Shown piece by piece: positions 27,101-34,640 of a stretch of 64,000 nt of DNA. The position numbers and the translations under genes are program-made. The notes below the pieces were generated by a model. The model was not told where the DNA came from, ran no database searches, and was given only the letters and a program-made list of their open reading frames with translations. The stretch comes from an uncultured Prevotellaceae bacterium (GTDB lineage: Bacteria > Bacteroidota > Bacteroidia > Bacteroidales > Bacteroidaceae): assembly GCA_900315455.1 (NCBI GenBank), contig OMZE01000037.1, forward strand, positions 19,249 through 83,248, in the 5' to 3' direction. Each line of letters begins with the position of its first letter. The stretch's first letter is position 1.

Positions 27101-27464
27101 CAGCCACCAAGGCGAATATGCAGAGCCTTACAGTGTCTACTCTCCATGGGTACACCGCATCGACTTCGCCTACAAGCACGACTTCAAAGTGAACGTAGGC
27201 AAGACCACTCACAAACTGCAACTCAGCATGGATATCAAGAACGTGCTCAATCTCTTCGACTCCAGTTGGGGTGTCAGCAAGACCCTCAACTCAGAGATTG
27301 GCTCTGAGGCCCGCATCCTGAAATATGAGGGTGTAGATGCCGATGGTTATGCCACGTTCTCCACTCCTTCTTCCATCAGCGGCAAGACCAAGACCTGGGC
27401 ACCCAACTACAGTGTAGGCCAGTGCTGGTATGCTTCTATCGGTATAAGATACATCTTCAATTAA
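24120..27464 (+). CDS. Oar-like TonB-dependent outer-membrane receptor
   Basis: The product is 1114 residues: a signal peptide (about 1-21), a carboxypeptidase-regulatory domain (about 27-112, SALSGRVTMQETNETVIGATV), a TonB-box-like ELSEVVVSG, a plug domain (about 130-250, with VISPYDVRQTNFIGGGVNAITKSGTN) and a large barrel ending in a short IGIRYIFN beta-signal. The plug wording and large size match Oar-type receptors, named for a Myxococcus protein, rather than SusC. No SusD follows. The partner is instead the BACON/OB-fold lipoprotein 27 bases downstream, probably its surface companion. Imported substrate unknown; peptides or nucleic-acid-related ligands could be considered, but this is speculation. 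Confidence 0.88.
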   Translation: MQKRLFFLVVLMLVLVTGVQGQITTSALSGRVTMQETNETVIGATVQAVHTPSGTRYAAVTNIDGLFAIQGMRTGGPYEVTVSYIGYQTKTVKGITLALGETYNLNVILSEDANELSEVVVSGRASKFAAEKTGASTNINNAQIVNLPTVSRSITDVTRLSPYGGNGMSFAGADGRTANFTIDGANFNNNFGLSDKLPGGGNPVSLDAIEELQVVISPYDVRQTNFIGGGVNAITKSGTNTFKGSAYIYHRNENLRGDVVNGVTLPTAREKDRQTTYGLSLGGPIIKNKLFFFVNGEIINTPTISSPWRGSENGVEDVARSLSRTTLADLRTISDFVSNKYGYDTGSWTSFPADEKNYKLLARLDWNINDKHHLALRYNYTKNTIWNAPNATSMDGGTRMAGARMSQYSMSFANSMYSMDNLVHSWSLDLNSRLTDNLSNQFLATISKLDDIRDTNSSEFPFIDILDGGDNNYMALGYELFTWNNAVHNTIWNIKDDVTYYMGKHKFMAGLTFEHQMADNQYMRNGTGYYRYNSMDDFMNGAAPEIVCLTYGYDGESKPAARVQFNRAGIYAQDDWTVNDKLKITYGLRVDGLFFDNSDLMTNKAIYDLDYDGRHIDTGKWPGSSITLSPRFGFTYDVFGDKSLKIRGGSGLFSGRLPLVFFTNMPTNGGLVQYQAQLNGKTKVWDGKSNSATKGFENYSGAYTTDANGNRYIDMSQFAGGLVTENGKATIAALQNKLFAMGYPSHVTPEMGTVPSSISAVDPDFKMPQVWKTSIAVDYQIPVNFPFTVTLEGIFNKKIHDNCISDWAIPSVGGFARFNGVDNRPIFPAGFRTGTKAFVLENTSKGYGWSANVTLTAQPFEWLNLMAAYTHTVSKEVTGMPGSAAESAFTYVPTVEGPNNIKLHNSQYVTPDRFVANATIHDKSGNHYSLIYETWRGGYNYSYMMVNDMNSDGYNYDALYIPTDGEVANKQFRFVSEDDAQRFMAYVHKDDYLSSHQGEYAEPYSVYSPWVHRIDFAYKHDFKVNVGKTTHKLQLSMDIKNVLNLFDSSWGVSKTLNSEIGSEARILKYEGVDADGYATFSTPSSISGKTKTWAPNYSVGQCWYASIGIRYIFN

Positions 27465-27491
27465 GAGTAAAGAAAAAAGAATCAAGCAATT

Positions 27492-29006
27492 ATGAAACTA
27501 AGATATTTCATTCCGTTCTTTTTGGCAGTTGTCGCTGCTGTATTTACCGCTTGCTCCGACGACAATGACCCGACTTATTTCGACGAGATTCGTGTGTCGC
27601 AGTCGTATGTGAGCCTCAACACCAATGGTGGCTCCACATCCATTGACATCAAGGCCAATGGCAGTTGGACCGTCTCTGAGGTTCCCGAGTGGCTTACCGT
27701 GTCGCCCGCATCAGGCACAGGCAACGGCACCATTACCTTCTCTGCCGATGCAGGTGAAGGCCGCACTGCCGAGGTTTTGATTACCTGCGAAGGCAAGACA
27801 CAGCGCATCAACATCATCCAGGGCATTGCCACCGTCTCGAACGCCACTTGCGCAGAGGTGCTGGCAGGTCCCGACTCTAAGACCTATCGCGTGACCGGTA
27901 CGGTGACCAAGATTGTGAACACCACTTATGGCAACTGGTACCTGAACGATGGCACCGGCGAGGTATATATTTATGGTACGCTCGACTCGAAGGGTGGCAC
28001 CAAGAACTTCCTCAGTTGGGGTCTTGAAGTAGGCGACCAAATCACTGTTGAGGGTCCGAAGACCACTTACAACGGCACCGTGGAACTCGTCGACGTTACC
28101 GTTGTGAAGATAGAGAAGTCGCTGATTAAGTGCGACTCGCTCACGGTGAATGGTGTTAAGTCTGACGAACTGCCCCTCGAAGGAGGAGAGATTGTAGCCC
28201 ACCTCACCTGCAAGGGAACAGGTGTGGCAGTTGACATCCCCGCAGAGGCCAAGAGTTGGCTGGGCGTCGTCGCATCGACAGTGGGCGAGAATCCTACCGT
28301 CACCTTCCGTGCCATGCCCAATGCTGGTGGCGACCGCAGCACCACAGTGCATTTCAACACCACCGACGGCAGCAAGAACTACTCTGCAGAGGCTACCATC
28401 TCACAGAAGGGAGCCATCGTGGAATGCACCATCGAGGACTTCCTCGATGCTGAGGTAAGCACCAGCCAGTATCGCATCACCGGTGTCATCACCGAACTCT
28501 ACGAAAGCGACAAGCAAGGCAAGAGTTTCTACGTGCAGGACTACTCGGGCAAAGTGCTTGTCTACCGTGCAGAAGGCTTCATTGAGGCTGGTGCCAAGGT
28601 AGGCGACATCGTGACCGTCGTAGGTCAGCGTGGAGCCTATAAAGACACGCCTCAAATGGTTTCCGGTACGTTTGAGAACCTGAAGTATGCCGTGACCGAG
28701 GTAAGCGTCGCTGAGTTCCTGGCCAAGGAAGACAACAAGAACGTGTACTACATGGTTACCGGCACCATCGACGAGATTGCCAACACCACTTACGGCAACC
28801 TCTACATTACCGACGGTACCAACCGTCTGTATGTATACGGTTGCTATCCCGGCTACGGTGCTACCGGTGACTTCCGCAAGGACTTCCTTGCTGCTGCCGG
28901 CATTGAGGTGGGCGACAAACTGACGATGATCGGTTACAAGGACACCTACAACGGCACCATCGAACTTTGCGGTGGTATCTATTTCTCACACGAGAAAGGC
29001 AACTAA
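27492..29006 (+). CDS. BACON and OB-fold repeat lipoprotein
   Basis: The product is 504 residues with a lipobox FTAC (Cys21). A BACON-type beta-sandwich (about 31-112, GSWTVSEVPEWLTVSPASGTG) is followed by an OB-fold-like module (113-208, YRVTGTVTKIVNTTYGNWYL). Then come a second, diverged BACON-like domain (212-306) and two more OB-like modules (312-400 and 403-498, both with an xVTGTI/ITGVI strand and a YVYG or VLVYR strand). BACON domains are usually spacers or glycan binders; OB folds of this extracellular type often bind nucleic acid or oligosaccharide. It shares an operon with the Oar-like receptor and ends at a strong terminator. A ligand-capturing surface role is inferred. Confidence 0.8.
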   Translation: MKLRYFIPFFLAVVAAVFTACSDDNDPTYFDEIRVSQSYVSLNTNGGSTSIDIKANGSWTVSEVPEWLTVSPASGTGNGTITFSADAGEGRTAEVLITCEGKTQRINIIQGIATVSNATCAEVLAGPDSKTYRVTGTVTKIVNTTYGNWYLNDGTGEVYIYGTLDSKGGTKNFLSWGLEVGDQITVEGPKTTYNGTVELVDVTVVKIEKSLIKCDSLTVNGVKSDELPLEGGEIVAHLTCKGTGVAVDIPAEAKSWLGVVASTVGENPTVTFRAMPNAGGDRSTTVHFNTTDGSKNYSAEATISQKGAIVECTIEDFLDAEVSTSQYRITGVITELYESDKQGKSFYVQDYSGKVLVYRAEGFIEAGAKVGDIVTVVGQRGAYKDTPQMVSGTFENLKYAVTEVSVAEFLAKEDNKNVYYMVTGTIDEIANTTYGNLYITDGTNRLYVYGCYPGYGATGDFRKDFLAAAGIEVGDKLTMIGYKDTYNGTIELCGGIYFSHEKGN

Positions 29007-29021
29007 TCCTCCAACCCTCAT

Positions 29022-29058
29022 AAAAAATCCCCGGGAGCAGTGCTTCCGGGGATTTTTT
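29022..29058. terminator. Strong bidirectional terminator
   Basis: The hairpin has a core of TCCCCGG pairing with CCGGGGA, extended by AAAAAA/TTTTTT arms. It gives a U-tract on both strands, so it serves the BACON gene (plus) and nadD (minus). Confidence 0.85.
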
Positions 29059-29112
29059 ATGATAAGGACTTGAATAACCTTATTGTCTTTAGAGACCTTA
29101 GATACGATTACG

Positions 29113-29712
29113 CTAAGTCTTATAATAACCTTTCTGGGCGATGATAGCAGCCACGGCGGGTGGCACAAGGTGGTCGATGGGCTGTCCGTCACTCACCCGC
29201 TGTCGCACTTCGGTGCTGCTCACATCATACAATTCCGTTTTCAATAGCCTCACGCCACGTGGCAGCGTAGAAGCATCGATATCTGCCCCTTTGCGGGGGT
29301 AGACCACCACGCGGTAGTTGGCAAGGATTTTATCGTGTTCATACCAACCACTGAAGCCAGCCCAGTTGTCGGCACCGATGATGAGCGTGAACCGGCGGTC
29401 GGGATAAGCAGCAGAAAGGGCCTGCAACGTATTCCACGTGTAAGACGGTTTGGACAGGGCAAACTCGAAATCGCTGGCCACCAGTCCCTCCTCTCCTTCC
29501 ACTGCTGCCCGCACCATCTCCAGCCTCAAGTCATCGTCGAGCAGCACCTTATTGGCTTTCCATGGATTCTGAGGGGTCACCATGAGCCACACCTCATTGA
29601 GCCGCGCTGCTTTCAGAATGCGCGCCGCCAAAGCCACATGTCCGTTGTGCACGGGATTGAACGTGCCGCCGAAGATGCCAGTGCGTATGATGTTGTGTTT
29701 TCTCTCTGCCAT
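29113..29712 (-). CDS. nadD: Nicotinate-nucleotide adenylyltransferase
   Basis: The product is 199 residues. It adenylates nicotinate mononucleotide to deamido-NAD in cytosolic NAD synthesis. The nucleotidyltransferase signature GIFGGTFNPVHNGHV (about 12-26) carries the HxGH ATP site, and the C-terminal VSSTEVRQRVSDGQ motif is the second conserved phosphate-binding element. Length is normal. It begins 6 bases after gmk and ends the yicC-gmk-nadD operon, a common Bacteroidetes order. Confidence 0.95.
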   Translation of the reverse strand: MAERKHNIIRTGIFGGTFNPVHNGHVALAARILKAARLNEVWLMVTPQNPWKANKVLLDDDLRLEMVRAAVEGEEGLVASDFEFALSKPSYTWNTLQALSAAYPDRRFTLIIGADNWAGFSGWYEHDKILANYRVVVYPRKGADIDASTLPRGVRLLKTELYDVSSTEVRQRVSDGQPIDHLVPPAVAAIIAQKGYYKT

Positions 29713-29718
29713 CAGCGG

Positions 29719-30330
29719 TCATGCTTCAAGAAAACGCTGCACGATTTCCAAGGCCTCGGCCTCAGCCACCTCGAGCACATCGTTCACCACCACATGGTCG
29801 AACTGAGGCGCGAAAGTCATCTCGTATTCGGCTTTTGCCAACCGGTCTTCTATCACCTCAGGAGAATCGGTGCCCCTATTGGTGAGACGGCGCCGAAGTT
29901 CCTCTACCGACGGAGGTTGGATGAAGAGGCTCAGCGCCCTGTCGCCATAATACTTCTTGATGTTGCATCCACCTTTCACATCGACATCGAACACCACGTT
30001 CTGTCCACTTTCTGCCTGCCGCTCCACCTGTGCCTTCAGCGTGCCATAGAAGCGGTCTTCGTAGACCTCCTCGTATTCCAGGAACTCATCCTTGGCTATA
30101 CGCTCACGAAACTCCTCTGGAGAGATGAAGAAATACTCCACCCCATTCTGTTCATTGCCCCGAGGTGCACGGCTGGTACAACTCACCGAGAAATAGAGGT
30201 TGAGTTCGGGATGATTGTCCATCAACCATTTGATGATGGTGCTCTTTCCCGATCCACTGGGAGCGGAGACAATGATGAAAGCACCCTTGCGGGAAGCCTT
30301 GGCATTCTTCATTTTGTTCTGTTTTTTCAT
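29719..30330 (-). CDS. gmk: Guanylate kinase
   Basis: The product is 203 residues from the ATG at 30330, chosen over a TTG at 30342. It phosphorylates GMP to GDP with ATP. It shows the P-loop SAPSGSGKSTI, the GMP-binding SCTSRAPRGNEQNGVEYFF segment, and VVFDVDVKGGCNIK, all conserved. It follows yicC by 57 bases. Complete, with no oddities. Confidence 0.96.
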   Translation of the reverse strand: MKKQNKMKNAKASRKGAFIIVSAPSGSGKSTIIKWLMDNHPELNLYFSVSCTSRAPRGNEQNGVEYFFISPEEFRERIAKDEFLEYEEVYEDRFYGTLKAQVERQAESGQNVVFDVDVKGGCNIKKYYGDRALSLFIQPPSVEELRRRLTNRGTDSPEVIEDRLAKAEYEMTFAPQFDHVVVNDVLEVAEAEALEIVQRFLEA

Positions 30331-30387
30331 TATATTATTCAAGGTATTTCTCGTTCATCCTATTTGAAGTGACGCAAGGACTCCTAT

Positions 30388-31263
30388 TTACAGCACATTG
30401 AGTACCTGCTCCTTGATTTGCTCCAATTGGTCTTTCATCCTTACCACGATGTTCTGCATCTCGGCCTGGTTGCTCTTCGAGCCGGTAGTGTTGATTTCAC
30501 GTCCCATCTCCTGAGCGATGAATCCCAGTTTTTTGCCCTGGCTCTGCTGCTCATCCATGGTTTGGCGGAAATATGCCAAATGGTTGGCCAATCGCTGCTT
30601 CTCCTCGCTGATATCGAGTTTCTCGATATAATAAATCAGTTCTTGCTCCAGACGGTTCTTGTCGTAGTCGACCTCAGGAATAGAGGCCAATCCTTCGATG
30701 ATGCGGCTCCTGATTTTCTCCACCCTCGACTTCTCGTAAGGTTCGATATCGGCAAGGAGTTGGGCTATGGTGTCGATATTGTCAAGGAATTTCTTCTGCA
30801 AGGCCTCCCCTTCCTGCTGACGGAACTCCACCAACTGAGTCAACGCATCGTCGACAGCCTTGCAGGCCACCTGCCACTCCTCTTCATCGAGCACCTCGAC
30901 CTCGGTCTTGGTGGTCACGTCGGGCAGTCGCAAGAGGGTCACGAACCAATCGGAAGGCTCTGGTATGCCTGTTTTCTGTGCAATCTCCTTGATTTGCCTG
31001 TAATAGTTCTCCACCAACAGCGCATTGATGGGTGTGGCATCAGAGCCAGCCTCTTTCTCTACCCAGATAGAGAAGTCTATTTTCCCACGCACCAGGGCAT
31101 TGGCGATTTTCTGCCGTATCTCCATTTCCTTCTCCCTATAGAGAGGTGAGATTCTTGTGGAGACATCTAGCGACTTGCTGTTGAGCGATTTTACCTCGAC
31201 ATGGATTTTCTTTTCTTTATAAGCCACGACTGTTTTGCCGTAACCCGTCATCGACTGTATCAT
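30388..31263 (-). CDS. yicC: YicC-family endoribonuclease-like protein
   Basis: The product is 291 residues from the ATG at 31263, which gives the family N-terminus MIQSMTGYGK; longer upstream starts add an unrelated tail. YicC proteins carry an N-terminal YicC domain (about 1-155) and a C-terminal DUF1732 domain ending QAEMQNIVVRMKDQLEQIKEQVLNV. The DUF1732 region includes the invariant GKKLGFIAQEMGREINTTGSKS. E. coli YicC has been described as a stress-linked ribonuclease. First gene of the yicC-gmk-nadD operon. Confidence 0.93.
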   Translation of the reverse strand: MIQSMTGYGKTVVAYKEKKIHVEVKSLNSKSLDVSTRISPLYREKEMEIRQKIANALVRGKIDFSIWVEKEAGSDATPINALLVENYYRQIKEIAQKTGIPEPSDWFVTLLRLPDVTTKTEVEVLDEEEWQVACKAVDDALTQLVEFRQQEGEALQKKFLDNIDTIAQLLADIEPYEKSRVEKIRSRIIEGLASIPEVDYDKNRLEQELIYYIEKLDISEEKQRLANHLAYFRQTMDEQQSQGKKLGFIAQEMGREINTTGSKSNQAEMQNIVVRMKDQLEQIKEQVLNVL

Positions 31264-31356
31264 TTCCAATAAATTTAATATCCAAATAAATGCGAAATAA
31301 TTGCCATGGAGTGTGAAGTTACGCTTAAAATCTGCCGATGGCAATAGAATTTTATG

Positions 31357-31394
31357 CAAAAATACAACATTCTGCGGAAAAATCCGTATTTTTG
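31357..31394. promoter_or_regulatory. Divergent -7 boxes of yicC and tsaB operons
   Basis: TATTTTTG lies on the minus strand at 31357-31364 (towards yicC) and TATTTTTG on the plus strand at 31387-31394 (towards tsaB, 42 bases before its ATG). Both match TAnnTTTG; neither has a clear -33 TTTG. Confidence 0.45.
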
Positions 31395-31435
31395 CACTTT
31401 AATTTATTTAGGATAAGAAAGATTATTTTCAAGAG

Positions 31436-32125
31436 ATGTCTTGCATATTGAATATCGACACCAGCACCGACGCCTGTTCTGTGGCTGTGAGTCAGGATGG
31501 AGCCTGCATTTACCATCAAGAAGACCTCACCGGTCACAACCATGCCGAACTACTGGGTACATTTGTCGACGAGGCCCTCTCTTTCACCGACAACCACGCC
31601 ATCCCCTTCGATGCCGTGGCGGTGAGTTGTGGGCCTGGGTCATACACTGGTCTCCGTATAGGTGTGTCGATGGCCAAGGGAGTTTGCTATGGCCGTGACC
31701 TGCGCCTCATCTCCATCCCCACACTCGAGTTGCTCTGTGTACCCGTGCTGCTGGCCGAGGAGTTGGAAGACGATGCCCTGCTGTGCCCGATGATTGACGC
31801 CCGCCGCATGGAAGTCTACTCCGCCATCTACGACCGGGCCTTGCATCAGGTGCGTGGCATCCAGGCCGATGTGGTAGACGACACCACCTACCGGGCATTT
31901 CTCGACGAGCATCCCGTGTATTTCTTCGGCAATGGTGCAGCCAAGTGCATGACAGCCATCAACCATCCCCATGCCCATCTTCTGCCCGACAAGAAGCCAT
32001 TGGCCAAATACATGTTCCCGCTTGCCGAGAAACGCATCGCTTTGGGGCAATATGAAGACGTGGCCTACTTCACCCCGTTCTACCTGAAGGACTTCGTGGC
32101 CAAGACCCCCAGAAAATTACTCTAG
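31436..32125 (+). CDS. tsaB: tRNA t6A biosynthesis protein TsaB
   Basis: The product is 229 residues of the ASKHA fold. It shows ILNIDTSTDACSVAV at the start, HNHAELLGTFVDEAL, and the glycine-rich AVSCGPGSYTGLRIGVSMAKG signature. TsaB pairs with TsaD and TsaE to put threonylcarbamoyl on adenosine 37 of tRNAs that read ANN codons. It lacks the metal site of TsaD, as expected. It starts a plus-strand operon that runs to rseP. Confidence 0.94.
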   Translation: MSCILNIDTSTDACSVAVSQDGACIYHQEDLTGHNHAELLGTFVDEALSFTDNHAIPFDAVAVSCGPGSYTGLRIGVSMAKGVCYGRDLRLISIPTLELLCVPVLLAEELEDDALLCPMIDARRMEVYSAIYDRALHQVRGIQADVVDDTTYRAFLDEHPVYFFGNGAAKCMTAINHPHAHLLPDKKPLAKYMFPLAEKRIALGQYEDVAYFTPFYLKDFVAKTPRKLL

Positions 32126-32162
32126 CCTATTGCAGGAGGCGACAAAGAAAACAACCATTGAA

Positions 32163-32759
32163 ATGAACATAGAAGGATTAGACTACAACACCCAGCGCGA
32201 GAAACTCGTGTTGCCCGAATACGGCCGCGAGGTGCAGAAGATGGTCGACCATGCCATCTCGCTCCCCACGAAAGAGGAGCGCCAGCGCTGTGCTGAAACC
32301 ATCATCGCCGTGATGGAGCGCATGGTGCCCCAGGGCGGCGACAGTATGAACCACAAGCAGAAGTTATGGGACCATCTTGCGCTGATGAGCGGTTTCCGTC
32401 TCGACATCGACTATCCCTACGACGTGAGTATGGCTGCCACGATAGCCACTAAGCCGGAGCCACTGGGCTATCCCATGCGCGACATACCCGTGCGTCACTA
32501 CGGCAACATGATGTTTGAGGTGTTCGAGCAACTGAAGACGATGCCTCCCGGTGAGGAGCGCGACGAACTGGTGCGCATCACTGCCAACCACATGAAGCGA
32601 AGCCTCTACCAATGGAGCCATGGCTCTGCTGATGACGAGAAAGTGGCCTCCGACCTTGCCCGTTTTACCGATGGCGTTATCCAACTCGACCTGAAGACAT
32701 TCACGTTTGAGAAGATCAACGAGAGAGAGTTCACCGAAAAGCGCAAGAAAAAGAAATAG
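32163..32759 (+). CDS. DUF4290-family protein
   Basis: The product is 198 residues, soluble, with no signal peptide. It starts at the ATG at 32163 (MNIEGLDYNTQREKLVLPEYGR); an upstream TTG at 32130 is unlikely. The YNTxRxxLxLPEYGRxVQKMV start, the MNHKQKLWDHLALMS centre and the highly basic end (KRKKKK) are features I recall for DUF4290, a Bacteroidetes family found just upstream of murA. It lies 37 bases after tsaB and 3 bases before murA. Function unknown; the constant position suggests a link to cell-wall or ribosome functions. Confidence 0.85.
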   Translation: MNIEGLDYNTQREKLVLPEYGREVQKMVDHAISLPTKEERQRCAETIIAVMERMVPQGGDSMNHKQKLWDHLALMSGFRLDIDYPYDVSMAATIATKPEPLGYPMRDIPVRHYGNMMFEVFEQLKTMPPGEERDELVRITANHMKRSLYQWSHGSADDEKVASDLARFTDGVIQLDLKTFTFEKINEREFTEKRKKKK

Positions 32760-32762
32760 CCC

Positions 32763-34070
32763 ATGCAGTCGTTTATCATTGAGGGTGGTCATCGTCTACA
32801 AGGTACCATCACGCCTCAGGGAGCCAAGAACGAGGCATTGCAAGTGATCAGTGCCTGCCTGCTCACCGATGAGGAGGTGCGCATACAGAACATCCCCGAC
32901 ATCCTTGACGTCAACAACCTCATCATGCTCCTTCTCGACATGGGTGTACGGGTGAGCAAGAATGCCCCTGGCGACTTCACTTTCCAAGCCAATGACCTGC
33001 ACCTCGACTATCTGGAGAGCGATGAGTTTGTGAAGAAATGCTCATCGCTGCGCGGTAGTGTGCTGATGATTGGGCCGTTGCTCTCACGCTACCATCGTGC
33101 GGTGGTGGCCAAGCCTGGAGGCGACAAGATTGGCCGCAGGCGGCTCGACACCCATTTCCTTGGTTTCGGCAGGCTGGGAGCCAGTTTCGAGCGCATTGCC
33201 GGCCGCGACGTGTTTGAGTTGAAAGCCGACCACCTGAAAGGTTGCCACATGCTCCTTGACGAAGCCTCCGTCACCGGCACTGCCAATATCATCATGGCAT
33301 CGGTGTTTGCCGAAGGCACCACTACCATCTACAATGCTGCCTGCGAGCCCTACATCCAGCAGTTGTGCCACTTGCTCAACAACATGGGTGCCCGCATCAG
33401 CGGCATTGCCTCCAACCTCCTCACCATTGAGGGTGTGGAGCGTCTTCACGGTGCCACCCACACCATCCTTCCCGACATGATAGAAGTGGGGTCGTTTATC
33501 GGCATGGCTGCCATGGTGGGCGACGGCATCACCATCAAGGACGTGTCGATACCCAACCTCGGCATCATCCCCGACATCTTCCGTCGCCTGGGTATTACCA
33601 TAGAGACGAAGGGCGACGACATTTTCATCCCCCGCCACGACAGTTATGAAGTAGACTCCTTCATCGACGGTACCATCATGACCATCGCCGATGCCCCCTG
33701 GCCCGGGCTTACCCCCGACCTCATCTCGGTATTGCTCGTGGTCGCCACTCAGGCCAAGGGCAGCGTGCTCATCCACCAGAAGATGTTTGAGAGCCGCCTG
33801 TTCTTCGTCGACAAACTCATCGACATGGGTGCACAGATTATCCTTTGCGACCCCCACCGCGCCGTGGTGGTGGGCCATGACCACAAGATACAGTTGCGGG
33901 CAGGCCGCATGACCAGTCCAGATATCCGCGCGGGCATCGCGCTCCTTATCGCCGCCCTCAGTGCCAACGGCACGAGCCGCATCGCCAACATCGAGCAGAT
34001 AGACCGCGGCTATCAGGACATCGAGAACCGCCTGCGCCAGTTGGGCGCACATATCGAGCGAGTGAAATAA
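32763..34070 (+). CDS. murA: UDP-N-acetylglucosamine 1-carboxyvinyltransferase (Asp-type MurA)
   Basis: The product is 435 residues. It transfers enolpyruvate from PEP to UDP-GlcNAc, the first step of peptidoglycan synthesis in the cytosol. It shows GAKNEALQVISACLL with the conserved Lys22-Asn23 pair, the catalytic-loop region VAKPGGDKIGRRRLDTH, and the C-terminal RIANIEQIDRGYQDIENRLRQLGA. The loop residue equal to Cys115 of E. coli MurA is Asp121 here. Asp at this place keeps activity but blocks covalent attack by fosfomycin, so intrinsic resistance is expected. Complete, and set tightly between DUF4290 and rimM. Confidence 0.96.
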   Translation: MQSFIIEGGHRLQGTITPQGAKNEALQVISACLLTDEEVRIQNIPDILDVNNLIMLLLDMGVRVSKNAPGDFTFQANDLHLDYLESDEFVKKCSSLRGSVLMIGPLLSRYHRAVVAKPGGDKIGRRRLDTHFLGFGRLGASFERIAGRDVFELKADHLKGCHMLLDEASVTGTANIIMASVFAEGTTTIYNAACEPYIQQLCHLLNNMGARISGIASNLLTIEGVERLHGATHTILPDMIEVGSFIGMAAMVGDGITIKDVSIPNLGIIPDIFRRLGITIETKGDDIFIPRHDSYEVDSFIDGTIMTIADAPWPGLTPDLISVLLVVATQAKGSVLIHQKMFESRLFFVDKLIDMGAQIILCDPHRAVVVGHDHKIQLRAGRMTSPDIRAGIALLIAALSANGTSRIANIEQIDRGYQDIENRLRQLGAHIERVK

Positions 34071-34079
34071 CCTGCTGCC

Positions 34080-34601
34080 ATGGTGTGCCACGACGACGTA
34101 TTCAAGATCGGACGTATAGGAAAGGTCCACGGAGTGAAAGGTGAGGTGTTGCTGCACTTCACCGATGATGTGTTCGACCGTACAGATGCCGACTATGTGT
34201 TTCTGGAGACCGACGGCATCCTCGTTCCCTTCTTCTTCGAGGAATACCGTTTCCGCAACGACGACACCGCCATTGTGAAGTTTCTCGACATCGACAATGC
34301 CGACAGGGCCGGTGAACTTACGGGCTGTGATGTTTTCTTTGCCCGTGATTTGGCTTCTGTCGACGACGACGAATTGTCGTGGAACGAGATGATAGGTTTC
34401 CGCATCACCGACACCACAAGCCACAGGCAGGTGGGCGAGATTGTTGCCGTAGACCTGAGCACCATCAACACCCTTTTCGAAGTACGTCCCCCAAAAGGCG
34501 ACATCCTGCTTGTGCCCGCTGCCGACGATTTCATCGTCGACATCGACCGTGAGCACCGTCAGGTCACCATGCAACTCCCTGAAGGATTGATAGAAGATTG
34601 A
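34080..34601 (+). CDS. rimM: Ribosome maturation factor RimM
   Basis: The product is 173 residues. The N-terminal RimM domain begins VFKIGRIGKVHGVKGEVLLHF, and a PRC-barrel-like C-terminal domain follows from about residue 100 (MIGFRITDTTSHRQVGEIVAVD). The RPPKGDILLVPAADDFIVDID end is typical. RimM binds ribosomal protein S19 and helps mature the 30S head. It starts 9 bases after murA. Confidence 0.93.
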   Translation: MVCHDDVFKIGRIGKVHGVKGEVLLHFTDDVFDRTDADYVFLETDGILVPFFFEEYRFRNDDTAIVKFLDIDNADRAGELTGCDVFFARDLASVDDDELSWNEMIGFRITDTTSHRQVGEIVAVDLSTINTLFEVRPPKGDILLVPAADDFIVDIDREHRQVTMQLPEGLIED

Positions 34602-34640
34602 TTTCGGTCAGCCCGAATGAAACAAAAATAGAACATACAA

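Noticed and set aside
33084-34574. Open frame of 496 codons antisense to murA and rimM
   Set aside because: Both genes on the plus strand are complete and conserved; this is a mirror frame of biased codons.
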